A stretch of DNA of 64,000 nt, from contig DHSD01000027.1 of NCBI GenBank assembly GCA_002411365.1, positions 46,141 through 110,140 of the forward strand. The letters run 5' to 3'. Position 1 is the stretch's first letter, and every line of letters starts with the position of its first letter. This document shows, in pieces, positions 36,956 through 46,436 of the stretch. This stretch comes from Ruminococcaceae bacterium UBA5295. GTDB lineage: Bacteria; Bacillota; Clostridia; Oscillospirales; Acutalibacteraceae. The position numbers were made by a program, and so were the translations under genes. The notes under the pieces are model-generated. The model had not been told where the DNA came from, searched no databases, and was given only the letters and a program-made list of their open reading frames with translations.

Positions 36956-38068
36956 ATGAAGTTTACCTGTGACAGACAAAAACTAAACGAAGCCGTGTTG
37001 AATGTTCAACGCGCCGTATCGTCAAAATCATCTATCCCGGCACTTGAGGGCATTCTTCTTACAGCAAAAACAAATGCGGTGCAACTGTGCGGATTTGACC
37101 TTGAGATCGGCATGACGACGGAAATAGAAGCCGATGTTGAAGAAGAAGGCAGCATTGTCGTAGGGGCTAAACTGTTCGGTGACATCGTGCACCGCCTTCC
37201 AGCACAGAAAGTAACATTTTCAGCCGACGACAAACAGATAACGCAGATAAAAAGCGGAGAAGCAAAATTCTCAATAACAGGTATTTCTGCTGAAGAATAC
37301 CCTGAGTTTCCCAAAATAAACAGCGAAAAAAGTGCTAAACTCCCTTCAAAAATACTGAAGGGCATGATAAGGCAGACAATATTCGCCGTAGCGGAAAACG
37401 ACGCAAAACCCGTATATACCGGCACGCTGTTTGAAATTTCTGACGGGAAAGTAAGGCTCGTCTCTGTTGACGGTTACAGGCTTGCCATAAGGGAAGAAAA
37501 AGTCTCGGATAAAGAAAAAGCGAGTTTCGTAGTCCCTGGGAAAACACTTAATGAAGTCATGAAGCTGCTTAGCGACAGCGACGACGAGGTTGAACTCCTT
37601 ATAGGTATGCGCCACATAATGTTCCACATAGGAAATTACACGGTCATCTCGCGCCTGCTTGAAGGCGATTTTCTCGATTGGCATGCTGCAATACCGAAAG
37701 AATCGTCAACAGAAGTGCGCGTTTCTGTACCTGAATTTATCAGTTCACTTGAGCGTGTATCGCTGCTTATTACAGAGCGGCTCCGCAGCCCGGCAAGGTG
37801 CACGTTCAGCAGTGACGGGAGTATCAGGCTTTCGTGCGCTACTGCAATAGGCCGCGCAAACGACAGGCTGCCGGCAACAATTTCAGGCAACAAAGTTGAA
37901 ATAGGCTTTAACAATCACTACATGCTCGACGCCCTGCGCAATACCGAATGCGATGAGGTCCGCATAAGCCTTAACGGGCCGCTTAGCCCTATTACCATAC
38001 GGCCGTGCGAAGGCGATTCTTTCCTGTTTCTCGTACTGCCGGTGCGCTTGAAGAGCGGTGATGAATAA
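36956..38068 (+). CDS. dnaN: DNA polymerase III beta clamp
   Basis: DnaN forms the dimeric sliding clamp. The 370-residue protein starts MKFTCDRQKLNEAVLNVQRAVSSKSSIPALEGILL and continues through the three clamp domains to the conserved PITIRP segment and LPVRL end. The ATG at 36956 is the family start; GGAGGCGGA lies about 14 bases before it. An in-frame ATG at 36902 would add 18 unrelated residues. Followed immediately by the S4 gene. Confidence 0.97.
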   Translation: MKFTCDRQKLNEAVLNVQRAVSSKSSIPALEGILLTAKTNAVQLCGFDLEIGMTTEIEADVEEEGSIVVGAKLFGDIVHRLPAQKVTFSADDKQITQIKSGEAKFSITGISAEEYPEFPKINSEKSAKLPSKILKGMIRQTIFAVAENDAKPVYTGTLFEISDGKVRLVSVDGYRLAIREEKVSDKEKASFVVPGKTLNEVMKLLSDSDDEVELLIGMRHIMFHIGNYTVISRLLEGDFLDWHAAIPKESSTEVRVSVPEFISSLERVSLLITERLRSPARCTFSSDGSIRLSCATAIGRANDRLPATISGNKVEIGFNNHYMLDALRNTECDEVRISLNGPLSPITIRPCEGDSFLFLVLPVRLKSGDE

Positions 38069-38287
38069 TTGGAATCTGTAAAAAGGGCTATCTCCACAGA
38101 GTATATAAGGCTGGACAGTTTTCTTAAGCTGTGCGGTGCTTTCGAAACAGGCGGGCAATCAAAAGCTGCTATCCAGGGCGGAGAAGTAAAAGTAAACGGT
38201 GAGACATGCTATATGCGTGGAAAGAAAATCAGGCCAGGTGACCGCGCCGAATACGGCGGAAAAACCTACGAGGCGGTAAGCAAGTGA
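38069..38287 (+). CDS. yaaA: S4-domain RNA-binding protein (YaaA type)
   Basis: The 72-residue protein is a single S4 domain: STEYIRLDSFLKLCGAFETGGQSKAAIQGGEVKVNGE. It is the small S4 protein always found between dnaN and recF in Firmicutes, related to ribosome assembly factors; exact role unclear. The start is a TTG directly after the dnaN stop (TAATTG); its stop overlaps the recF GTG. Confidence 0.9.
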   Translation: MESVKRAISTEYIRLDSFLKLCGAFETGGQSKAAIQGGEVKVNGETCYMRGKKIRPGDRAEYGGKTYEAVSK

Positions 38288-39363
38288 AAATCGAGCGCTT
38301 TTCATGGTGTAATTTCCGCAATCTCCAAAAAGGCGAGTTTGTGCCAGATAAGAACGTAAACGTGATATACGGCAGGAATGCGCAGGGAAAAACAAATCTC
38401 CTTGAGGGAATGTGGCTTTTTACAGGTGAACGCTCTTTCCGCGGATCAAAGGATTCGGAGCTCCTGCACAACGGCTGCAGTTTAGGCGGGATAATGCTTA
38501 ATTTTTACGCGGCAGGCAGAAGCCAGGCAGCAGAGATAAAAATTGCCGGCGGCCGGCGCACCGTTGAGCTTAACGGCATAAAAAAGCGTTCATGCACATC
38601 ACTCATCGGTAAATTCTGCTCGGTTGTGTTTTCGCCTGAGCATCTTTCCCTCATTTACGGAGGCCCGGCGGGCCGCCGGAATTTTATGGATGCCGCCATA
38701 TGCCAGATAAAGCCTGCCTATGCAGGGCTGTTTTCAGAATACAGCCGCTCGCTTGCACAGCGCAATGCCTTGCTTAAGGATATCCCGAGCCATGCGGAAC
38801 TTATGGATACGCTCGATATCTGGGATGAACGACTTGTCGAAGCCGGTATGAAGATAATGCGTGCAAGGTCGGCTTATGTAGAAAAAATTGCACCGTGTGC
38901 TGAAAAATTCTACAGTGGGATGTGCAGCGGCCGCGAAAAATTTTTGCTGAAGTACGAGCAAAACTCCCCTGATTTTGCATCAGCGTTGCAGAAATCGCGC
39001 CGCCAGGATATGCTTGCCGGCCATACATGCGTTGGGCCTCACCGCGATGATATTGCAATTATCATTTCAGGCCTTGATGCTCGCGCTTATGGTTCGCAGG
39101 GCCAGAAACGCTCCGCCGTAATCGCCCTTAAACTTGCAGAAGCCGAAATGCTTAAAAAAGCCATAGGCGAAGCGCCTGTGATTTTTCTTGATGACGTCTT
39201 GAGCGAGCTTGATTCTGAACGCCAGAATTATCTTCTAAACAGGCTTGACGGCTTTCAGGTTTTTCTTACGTGCTGTGGGCCGGACATATCTCGTTTTCCC
39301 GGTTGCGGGGCAGTTTTTAAAGTCGAAGGCGGCAGGCCGGAAGCAGTATGTAACCTGCCGTAA
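38284..39363 (+). CDS. recF: DNA repair and recombination protein RecF
   Basis: RecF loads RecA at gaps with RecO and RecR. The 359-residue SMC-like ATPase has FRNLQ, Walker A YGRNAQGKTNLLEGMWLF, the signature region SQGQKRSAVIALKLAEAE (appearing as GSQGQKRS) and Walker B VIFLDDVLSELD. The GTG start overlaps the upstream stop (GTGA). Confidence 0.96.
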   Translation: MKIERFSWCNFRNLQKGEFVPDKNVNVIYGRNAQGKTNLLEGMWLFTGERSFRGSKDSELLHNGCSLGGIMLNFYAAGRSQAAEIKIAGGRRTVELNGIKKRSCTSLIGKFCSVVFSPEHLSLIYGGPAGRRNFMDAAICQIKPAYAGLFSEYSRSLAQRNALLKDIPSHAELMDTLDIWDERLVEAGMKIMRARSAYVEKIAPCAEKFYSGMCSGREKFLLKYEQNSPDFASALQKSRRQDMLAGHTCVGPHRDDIAIIISGLDARAYGSQGQKRSAVIALKLAEAEMLKKAIGEAPVIFLDDVLSELDSERQNYLLNRLDGFQVFLTCCGPDISRFPGCGAVFKVEGGRPEAVCNLP

Positions 39364-39377
39364 TTTGGGGGAATCAA

Positions 39378-39659
39378 ATGTTTCTTCATCTTGGCCAGAA
39401 TATTGTGATAAGCATGAAAGACATAATAGGCATTTTTGACTTGGAAACTTCGACTATCTCAGGCACAACGCGCGACTATCTTGCATCAGCACAGAAAGCC
39501 GGAAATGTTATAAGCATTTCCGGAGATATGCCGAAATCGTTTATCCTGTGCAACAGTAAAGACGGGCGCACAACGGTATATACATCTCCCATTTCGACTT
39601 CAACTCTTCTTAAGCGTTCGTGCTTTTTAAGTGAATTACCAGGTTGTAAGGAGAATTGA
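39378..39659 (+). CDS. remB: Extracellular matrix regulator RemB (YaaB, DUF370)
   Basis: The 93-residue protein has the DUF370 pattern FLHLGQNIVISMKDIIGIFDLETS, and in this locus (recF-gyrB) the family member is RemB/YaaB, linked in B. subtilis to biofilm matrix gene control. GGGGGAATC precedes the ATG. The C-terminal half (FILCNSKDGRTTVYTSPIS, STSTLLKR) matches as well. Confidence 0.9.
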   Translation: MFLHLGQNIVISMKDIIGIFDLETSTISGTTRDYLASAQKAGNVISISGDMPKSFILCNSKDGRTTVYTSPISTSTLLKRSCFLSELPGCKEN

Positions 39660-39660
39660 C

Positions 39661-40167
39661 ATGAAACAGCTTTGCGAACCGAAATGCCCTTACTGCGGCG
39701 ATAAACTGAATTACGCTGAAACATGGGTGATGAAGCGCCACGGAGAATATATCTGCCCAAAATGCGGTGGAATATCTGATATTGTGCTCAGCTACGGAAT
39801 TTATAGATTTGGTTTTGTCACTGTGATTATAGCCGCCGCGTTTTTTATAGCAGGCCTTATTTTCGGCGACAGTCTCACGTTTATAACGCTGCCTGGAATT
39901 TTTATTGTTTTTCTTATTTTCTTTCTACTTTCGCCGCTTATGGTGCGCCTTAGAAAAACAAACTTTAACAGACCGCAGAGCTCCCAAAAGACGCAGCGCT
40001 TCCAAAAGCTGCATGGCTTCCAGAATTCACAGAGTTACAATAATCCGCAGGGTTTCCAAAATTCACGGGGCTTTCAAAGGCCGCAGGAACCAGAAAACCC
40101 GCAGGACTACCAGTACCAAGGGCCGCAGAATTATCCGCCACCGCAGCGCGGCCGGCATGTGCGCTGA
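39661..40167 (+). CDS. Zinc-ribbon membrane protein with Gln/Asn/Pro-rich tail
   Basis: The 168-residue protein begins with a zinc ribbon (CPYCGDKLNYAETWV then YICPKCGG, four Cys in residues 10-37), has two hydrophobic segments (about 55-75 and 78-100) and ends in a 65-residue low-complexity tail of repeated units such as GFQNS, RFQK and PQE, rich in Gln, Asn, Phe and Pro. AAGGAG precedes the ATG, which lies one base after the remB stop. Probably a membrane protein with cytoplasmic ribbon; no named family recognised. It is followed by a second zinc-ribbon membrane gene. Confidence 0.8.
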   Translation: MKQLCEPKCPYCGDKLNYAETWVMKRHGEYICPKCGGISDIVLSYGIYRFGFVTVIIAAAFFIAGLIFGDSLTFITLPGIFIVFLIFFLLSPLMVRLRKTNFNRPQSSQKTQRFQKLHGFQNSQSYNNPQGFQNSRGFQRPQEPENPQDYQYQGPQNYPPPQRGRHVR

Positions 40168-40179
40168 GAGTGCTGCACC

Positions 40180-40560
40180 ATGAAACTTCCTTTATGCCCT
40201 CACTGCGGGGCGCGCTTTCTCTATAATGACGTCAGGCGGAATATGTTACGCAGGTTTGGCAAATGCCCTCACTGCGGAAAAGGGTTTCGAATATCCAGGC
40301 GCATGCTTTTCATTTATATTCCAGCAGCTTTCTTTATGCTTTTTTTGGCCGATTTTTTTCTGCTTGGCATTCCGGATATGAATCTGATTTTTCTTATATC
40401 TGCCACTTCTGCCGGCATAGTCATCGCATATTTTCTTATGCCGTTTGCAATTAATTTTACAGCGATATCTTCAAAAAAAGGAAAAAATCCGGCCAATGTC
40501 CTTTCAAACTCAGCAAAAGCAAGGAGACAGAATATTAAAAATAACGCAGGCTCCAAATGA
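40180..40560 (+). CDS. Small double zinc-ribbon membrane protein
   Basis: The 126-residue protein has CPHCGARF and CPHCGKGF (two CxxC knuckles, residues 6-36, forming one ribbon), then two hydrophobic helices (about 45-65 and 70-95) and a basic tail (SSKKGKNPANVLSNSAKARRQN). It resembles the short zinc-ribbon membrane proteins annotated in Clostridia without function. It lies 12 bp after the preceding ribbon gene, so the two are probably cotranscribed and paralogous. Confidence 0.8.
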   Translation: MKLPLCPHCGARFLYNDVRRNMLRRFGKCPHCGKGFRISRRMLFIYIPAAFFMLFLADFFLLGIPDMNLIFLISATSAGIVIAYFLMPFAINFTAISSKKGKNPANVLSNSAKARRQNIKNNAGSK

Positions 40561-40697
40561 TGTCTGCTTTTTATATAAAAAATACGTTTTACCTGCGCTT
40601 TTCTGATTTTAAGGTCTGCAGGAATCTTTTTGCAGCCAGGCTTAAAGTCTAAAATCCGCACGGCTTAAATGCAGGCTGGATGTATGGAGGGTTAATA

Positions 40698-42638
40698 TTG
40701 GACTTCAACAAGAAAGTGGACAAGGCAGACGACTACGATGAAAGCGAGATACAGGTACTAAAAGGCCTTGAGGGTGTCCGCAAAAGGCCGGGCATGTATA
40801 TAGGCTCAACGGGTCCGCACGGGCTTCACCATCTTGTATATGAAATTGTAGACAATGCCATTGACGAAGCGCTTGCCGGGTACTGCGACAAGATAGATGT
40901 GCGCATACTTCCTGAAAATGTGATAAGCGTAACAGACAACGGGCGCGGCATACCTGTTGGCATCCACCACCAGGTGGGCATCCCTACTGTTACGGTTGTT
41001 TTTACAATACTGCATGCAGGAGGCAAATTCGGCGGCGGCGGGTACCAGTTTTCGGGCGGGCTGCACGGCGTGGGCGCCTCAGTTGTAAATGCGCTGTCTG
41101 AGTGGCTCGAAGTTGAGGTATATAAAGACGGGAAAGTTTATTTTCAGCGCTTTGAGCGCGGCAAAGCTGTAACAGGCCTCGAGGTGCGCGGCAGCACCGA
41201 CCGTACAGGCACCCGTGTGCGTTTCAAGCCTGACTCGGAGATTTTTACTGAAACGACGGAATTTGACTATGAGACGCTTCAAACCCGCCTGCGCGATCAG
41301 GCATTTCTAAATGCCGGCGTCCATATCATGCTCACGGACGAGCGCGACCCGGATAACCGCTGCGAGGACGACTTCATGTATACAGGCGGTATCCAAAGCT
41401 TTGTGGAATATATAAACAAGAAAAAAGCCGTCGAAGTAATCCACCCAGACGTGATTTATTTTTCATCGGCTCTGCCTGACGGTTCCGCTACTGCCGAAGT
41501 GGCAATGCAGTATAACGACAGCTACAACGGGCTGATACTTTCGTTTGCAAATAATATCCGCACAATAGACGGAGGTACGCACGAAGATGGCTTCAAGCGT
41601 GCGCTGACACGCGTGATGAACGATTACGGCAGAAAATTTAATATTCTGAAAGACAGCGATAAGAACCTGAGCGGCGATGATTTCCGCGAAGGCCTGACAG
41701 CTGTTATCAGTGTAAAAGTGAAAGATGCCCAGTTTGAGGGCCAGACAAAAACAAGGCTTGGCAATACTGAAGTCGGCACCCTTGTAAACGACATGGTCGG
41801 CGATAAGCTTTCTTCCTACCTTGAGGAGAACCCCTCAACGTCACATTCAATATTTGACAAGGCCATGGCTGCCTCTCATGCGCGCGAAGCCGCGCGCAAG
41901 GCGCGCGAAATGGTGCGCCGCAAATCTGCGCTTGAGGAAGCGTCACTCCCTGGCAAGCTTGCAGACTGCCAGAGCCGCAATCCGGATGAGACTGAAATAT
42001 ATATCGTCGAGGGCGACTCGGCCGGTGGCTCGGCAAAGGGCGGGCGTGACCGCAAATACCAGGCCATACTGCCGCTTTGGGGCAAAATGCTCAATGTGGA
42101 GAAAGCAAGGCTCGACAAAGTGTATGGCAACGAGAAACTCCAGCCTATAGTTACGGCACTCGGCTGCGGCATAGGCGAGGATTTTGACATGAAAAAGCTG
42201 AGGTACGGAAAAATAATCATAATGGCCGATGCCGATGTTGACGGTTCGCATATACGCACATTGCTGCTTACTTTCTTTTTTAGGTTCATGGAACCACTTG
42301 TGGAAGGTGGCCATATTTACCTTGCACAGCCGCCGCTTTTCCGCCTGACTAAAAACAAAAAGCACTATTACGCGTACAGCGACAAAGAGCGCGACAGCCT
42401 TATGGAAGGCCTTAATGGCGGATATGAGATACAGCGCTACAAAGGCCTTGGCGAGATGGACCCCAACCAACTGTGGGAAACGACAATGGACCCTGCGCGC
42501 CGTATTATGCGCCGTGTGGAGGTGGAAGATGCTGCCGCAGCTGATGAGACTTTCACAATACTTATGGGCGACAAAGTCGAGCCGCGCCGTGAGTTTATAG
42601 AGCAGAACGCAAAGCACGTAAAGAACCTCGATGTCTGA
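40698..42638 (+). CDS. gyrB: DNA gyrase subunit B
   Basis: GyrB is the ATPase subunit of gyrase. The 646-residue protein has the GHKL ATPase domain (YIGSTGPHGLHHLVYEIVDNAIDEALAG, VTDNGRGIPVG, GGLHGVGASVVNALS), the transducer and the TOPRIM domain (VEGDSAGGSAKGGRDR, MADADVDGSHIRTLLLTFFFR), with a complete C-terminus. I choose the TTG at 40698 because GGAGGG stands 6 bases upstream and the product starts just before DYDESEIQVLKGLEGVRKRPGM; an ATG 18 bases earlier lies before that site. Confidence 0.95.
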   Translation: MDFNKKVDKADDYDESEIQVLKGLEGVRKRPGMYIGSTGPHGLHHLVYEIVDNAIDEALAGYCDKIDVRILPENVISVTDNGRGIPVGIHHQVGIPTVTVVFTILHAGGKFGGGGYQFSGGLHGVGASVVNALSEWLEVEVYKDGKVYFQRFERGKAVTGLEVRGSTDRTGTRVRFKPDSEIFTETTEFDYETLQTRLRDQAFLNAGVHIMLTDERDPDNRCEDDFMYTGGIQSFVEYINKKKAVEVIHPDVIYFSSALPDGSATAEVAMQYNDSYNGLILSFANNIRTIDGGTHEDGFKRALTRVMNDYGRKFNILKDSDKNLSGDDFREGLTAVISVKVKDAQFEGQTKTRLGNTEVGTLVNDMVGDKLSSYLEENPSTSHSIFDKAMAASHAREAARKAREMVRRKSALEEASLPGKLADCQSRNPDETEIYIVEGDSAGGSAKGGRDRKYQAILPLWGKMLNVEKARLDKVYGNEKLQPIVTALGCGIGEDFDMKKLRYGKIIIMADADVDGSHIRTLLLTFFFRFMEPLVEGGHIYLAQPPLFRLTKNKKHYYAYSDKERDSLMEGLNGGYEIQRYKGLGEMDPNQLWETTMDPARRIMRRVEVEDAAAADETFTILMGDKVEPRREFIEQNAKHVKNLDV

Positions 42639-42730
42639 GAAAAGCAGATATTACTATTCCTTTGCTTTTAAACGCTTCCGTAAATTTTTTCTGCTACAGC
42701 CTTTTTCAGAGTGCCGGAGAAGAAGGGAAA

Positions 42731-43312
42731 ATGAGAATGGCGAAACCAGCCAGCCCGTCAATAGTTGTCGAGCAGAAAGTGACGGCCGAAGATTACAGCC
42801 GCGCGGCCTCGGCAGTGCGTTATTTTTCAGCACCGTTTAAGCGGCGTTCTTTCAGGGCGCTGATTTTTATAACTGTTGCCGCAGTATCAGCTTCGCTGAT
42901 CTTTTCATGCCGCAGCTGCGGTTTCGGAAGGGAAAAAATACCGGAAACAATTGCAATAATTTCTGCGGCAGTAGCGGCTGCCATATGGTTTTTGCAGCCG
43001 TCGGCAGAATTGCGCAGTGCAAAGCGCCTGTTTTCTTCATGCGCACTCATGTCGCTGCCTGAAAAAGTCACCGTTTACCGCGACCGCGTTGTAATAGAGA
43101 ACAGCTGCGAGAGCATAACGGAATATTGGACTGACTTTTTTATATGCGTTGAAACAGATGAGATGATTGCGGCCGCAGGCGGGCGGGAAAGATCCCTTGT
43201 CATAGTCAAAAAGCGCGGCCTTGCAGAAAAGCAGCTGAAAATCCTCTCTTCGCTTTTTGGCTATGCGTTTGAGGGCCGGATACACCGTTTCCCCGTAAGG
43301 AGGAAAAGCTGA
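42731..43312 (+). CDS. YcxB-like membrane protein 1
   Basis: The 193-residue protein begins with a soluble segment (VVEQKVTAEDYSRAASAVRYF), two hydrophobic helices (about 45-65 and 78-96) and a C-terminal domain with LPEKVTVYRDRVVIENSCESITEYWTDFFICVETDEMIAA, the pattern of YcxB-like/PH-like membrane proteins of unknown function. GAAGGGAAA precedes the ATG at 42731; the open frame further upstream is not supported. It sits between gyrB and gyrA and is followed by a second member. Confidence 0.75.
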   Translation: MRMAKPASPSIVVEQKVTAEDYSRAASAVRYFSAPFKRRSFRALIFITVAAVSASLIFSCRSCGFGREKIPETIAIISAAVAAAIWFLQPSAELRSAKRLFSSCALMSLPEKVTVYRDRVVIENSCESITEYWTDFFICVETDEMIAAAGGRERSLVIVKKRGLAEKQLKILSSLFGYAFEGRIHRFPVRRKS

Positions 43313-43872
43313 TGAAACCTGTAACTGTAAGTTTTGCCATAACGCGCGAAGATTTTATCAAAGAGGCCGAAGCGCGCATGAAAATGCAGCTTACTGGTTC
43401 GGTGCGTGCCTGCATACGCATATGCGGCACCATTATGCTCTGCTTTGCATGTTCGATTTTTGTACGGAAGAAAACTTTCTATGCCGACTTAAACTGGGCG
43501 GCAGCAGCAATTATGGTGGTTGCCGTTTTTCTCATTTTTCTTTTTATTCCTACTTTGGGCCTTGCCGTTAGAAAAAATGCCTCAGAGCGCTTTAAAGCAG
43601 GCAGCATAAAGGCTACCGCTAAAACGGTGTCATTTGCTGAAAACGCAGTGAAAATAAATGCCGAAAGGTATAAGGCAAAAATCCCTTACTCCATGTTATA
43701 TGCGGTTTATGCCGATGAAGCGACTATTCTTTTATATACGGCCGTAAACGAATGCCGCAGCATTCCAAAGCGGACGATGAGCATAAGCGAGCAAGAGCAG
43801 GTCGAAGGCCTGCTTGCCAGTAAGCTGAAACAGAAATTTAAGCAGGAAGGTGCCCGTGAATGGATGAGATAG
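43312..43872 (+). CDS. YcxB-like membrane protein 2
   Basis: The 186-residue protein starts VTVSFAITREDFIKEAEARM, has two hydrophobic helices (about 35-52 and 62-85) and a C-terminal segment KTVSFAENAVKINAERYKAKIPYSMLYAVYADEATILLY, matching the YcxB-like layout. Its ATG overlaps the preceding stop (TGATG) with AAGGAGG before it, and it overlaps gyrA by 13 bp, so it is tightly coupled to gyrA translation. Function unknown. Confidence 0.78.
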   Translation: MKPVTVSFAITREDFIKEAEARMKMQLTGSVRACIRICGTIMLCFACSIFVRKKTFYADLNWAAAAIMVVAVFLIFLFIPTLGLAVRKNASERFKAGSIKATAKTVSFAENAVKINAERYKAKIPYSMLYAVYADEATILLYTAVNECRSIPKRTMSISEQEQVEGLLASKLKQKFKQEGAREWMR

Positions 43873-46424
43873 AAGAAAACTCGAAAATAATAAACGTCGA
43901 CCTTGCGAAAGAGGTAAAGGATTCGTTCCTGGACTACTCGATGTCCGTTATTGTGGAACGAGCCCTGCCGGACGTGAGGGACGGCCTTAAACCTGTGCAC
44001 CGCCGCATTCTTTACACGATGTATGAAAACGGCCTTATGCCGGACAAGCCTTACCGTAAATGCGCGGACACGGTCGGTGCGGTCCTTGGCCGCTACCACC
44101 CGCACGGTGACGCTTCCGTTTATGATGCCCTCGTGCGTCTTGCACAGAATTTCTCAATGCGCTACCTGCTTGTGGACGGGCACGGAAATTTTGGCTCCGT
44201 AGACGGTGACCCTCCGGCAGCCTACCGTTACACAGAGGCGCGCATGAGCAAAGTCGCGGTTGAGATGCTGCAGGATATCGATAAGGACACTGTCGATTTC
44301 CAGGCAAACTACGACGACCGGCTTAAAGAACCCATAGTCCTGCCGAGCCATTTTCCAAACCTTCTCGTGAACGGCTCTACAGGTATAGCCGTAGGCATGG
44401 CAACGAATATCCCGCCGCATAACATGAGCGAGATAATAGACGGCGTATGCACGCTTATAGATAACCCTGACGCCACGCTTGACGAGCTTATGGAGAGCAT
44501 TAAAGGCCCCGACTTCCCTACTGGCGGCATAATTATGGGCCGCAGCGGCATACGTGCGGCGTATGCTACAGGCAGGGGAAAAATCATTGTCCGCGCGCTC
44601 GCCGAGATAGAAGAAGAAAAAAACAACCGCTTCCAGATAATCGTTACGGAGCTGCCGTACCAGGTAAACAAGGCGCGCCTCATAAAGAGCATAGCGGACC
44701 TTGTAAAAGAAAAGCGCATAGAGGGCATAACGAATATCGAGGACCATTCCGACCGCGAAGGCATGCGCATTGTAATTTCCGTCCGGCGCGATGCGTCGCC
44801 GCAGATAGTGCTGAACCGCCTTTTCAAATATACGCAGATGCAGATATCGTACGGCGTTATAATGCTTGCAATAGTAAACAGGGAGCCTAAGCTTCTTACG
44901 CTAAAGCAGATACTTCAGGAGTATATCAATTTTCAGGAAGAAGTAGTCCGCCGCCGCACGTCGTTTGAGCTTAGAAAAGCGCAGGAGCGTGCACATATAC
45001 TCGAAGGGCTGAAAGTAGCTGTAAACAACATAGACGAAGTAGTCCGCATTATACGCTCATCAAAGTCTGTGCCGGAAGCACGGCAGAAACTGAGCATACG
45101 CTTTGCCCTTGACGATGTGCAGACGCAGGCCATAGTACAGATGCCACTCGGGCGCCTTACCGGCCTTGAGCGTGAAAAGCTTGAAAAAGAGCTCGGCGTC
45201 CTCCTTGGAAAAATCGCGGATTACAAAGACATCCTTGCACACGAGGAACGCGTGCTCAGCATTGTGAAATCTGAAGCCATTGCGGTTAAGCAGAAATTCG
45301 GTGATAAGCGCCGCACAGAGATACAGGCTGTCAGCGGCGAGATGGACATAGAGGACCTTATCCCGGATGAAGAGTGTATGCTTACGCTTACGGAGTTCGG
45401 CTATGTAAAGCGCCAGAACCCGGATACGTACCGCACACAGCACCGCGGTGGGCGCGGTGTAAGCGGTATGACGCGCCGTGAAGAGGACGTTGCTTCGTAC
45501 ATGTTCCTCACGCGTACGCATGACTATGTGATGTTCTTTACGAGTTTCGGGCGTGCCTACAAGCTTAAGAGCTATGAAATACCCGAAGGCTCGCGCACCG
45601 GCAAGGGCGTGAATATCGCCAACCTGCTGCCTATAGCGCAGGACGAAAAAGTTACGTCGATGATACGCGTGCAGAGCTTTGACGAAGATAAATACCTTGT
45701 TATGGTGACGAAAAACGGCGTCATAAAGCGCACGCACCTTTCGGACTTCAGCACAACGCGCAAGGGCGGCGTTATTGCCGTAAACCTTGATGAGAACGAT
45801 GAGCTCTCATGGGTACGCCTGACAGAAGGCAGCAGTGATCTGCTTGTTGCCACGCGCCTTGGCATGGCTATAAGGTTTGATGAAAATGACGTTCGTGCAA
45901 TGGGCCGCGCGGCGCGCGGCGTGCGGGCAATCTCGCTGAAAAACGGCGACAGTGTAATCGGTATGTGCGTGCTTCCTGAAGATGGGCTTGTGCTCACTGT
46001 TTCTGAAACAGGGTTTGGGCGGCTTTCGCCAGTAAGCAACTACCATCTGCAGCACCGCAGCGGCCTTGGCGTGCTTAATTACCACACAACCAAGTATGGC
46101 AAAGTCGCTTCCATACAAATTGTAGACCCGCTTAAAGACGACGTCATACTTATTTCTTTAAACGGTATAATTATCCGTATTCACGCGGATTCCATAAATA
46201 TCCATGCGCGCCCATCAAAAGGCGTCATGCTCATGCGCCTTGCGGAAGGTAACCGCGTTGTAACTACAGCGCGCACAGACCGCAGTGACGACGAGGAAAC
46301 GTTGCAGCCAGAAGACGACGGCAGCGCCGACGAAGGCGCAGAGGTTCCCGAAGAGCAGAAAGAAGAAAAAGAAGATAAACAAGAGCCAGCCGAGGAAACG
46401 GACGGCTCGGAACCTGAGAAATAA
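43860..46424 (+). CDS. gyrA: DNA gyrase subunit A
   Basis: GyrA cleaves and rejoins DNA. The 854-residue protein has the winged-helix domain, the catalytic Tyr in AAYRYTEARMS, the quinolone region HPHGDASVYDALVRLAQ (the E. coli Ser83 position is Ala), the tower and coiled coil, and a six-bladed C-terminal domain with the GyrA box HRGGRG. A strongly acidic tail of about 45 residues (Glu/Asp-rich) follows the last blade. The ATG lies inside the end of the upstream YcxB-like gene. Confidence 0.97.
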   Translation: MDEIEENSKIINVDLAKEVKDSFLDYSMSVIVERALPDVRDGLKPVHRRILYTMYENGLMPDKPYRKCADTVGAVLGRYHPHGDASVYDALVRLAQNFSMRYLLVDGHGNFGSVDGDPPAAYRYTEARMSKVAVEMLQDIDKDTVDFQANYDDRLKEPIVLPSHFPNLLVNGSTGIAVGMATNIPPHNMSEIIDGVCTLIDNPDATLDELMESIKGPDFPTGGIIMGRSGIRAAYATGRGKIIVRALAEIEEEKNNRFQIIVTELPYQVNKARLIKSIADLVKEKRIEGITNIEDHSDREGMRIVISVRRDASPQIVLNRLFKYTQMQISYGVIMLAIVNREPKLLTLKQILQEYINFQEEVVRRRTSFELRKAQERAHILEGLKVAVNNIDEVVRIIRSSKSVPEARQKLSIRFALDDVQTQAIVQMPLGRLTGLEREKLEKELGVLLGKIADYKDILAHEERVLSIVKSEAIAVKQKFGDKRRTEIQAVSGEMDIEDLIPDEECMLTLTEFGYVKRQNPDTYRTQHRGGRGVSGMTRREEDVASYMFLTRTHDYVMFFTSFGRAYKLKSYEIPEGSRTGKGVNIANLLPIAQDEKVTSMIRVQSFDEDKYLVMVTKNGVIKRTHLSDFSTTRKGGVIAVNLDENDELSWVRLTEGSSDLLVATRLGMAIRFDENDVRAMGRAARGVRAISLKNGDSVIGMCVLPEDGLVLTVSETGFGRLSPVSNYHLQHRSGLGVLNYHTTKYGKVASIQIVDPLKDDVILISLNGIIIRIHADSINIHARPSKGVMLMRLAEGNRVVTTARTDRSDDEETLQPEDDGSADEGAEVPEEQKEEKEDKQEPAEETDGSEPEK

Positions 46425-46436
46425 AGAGGTGCAGTG

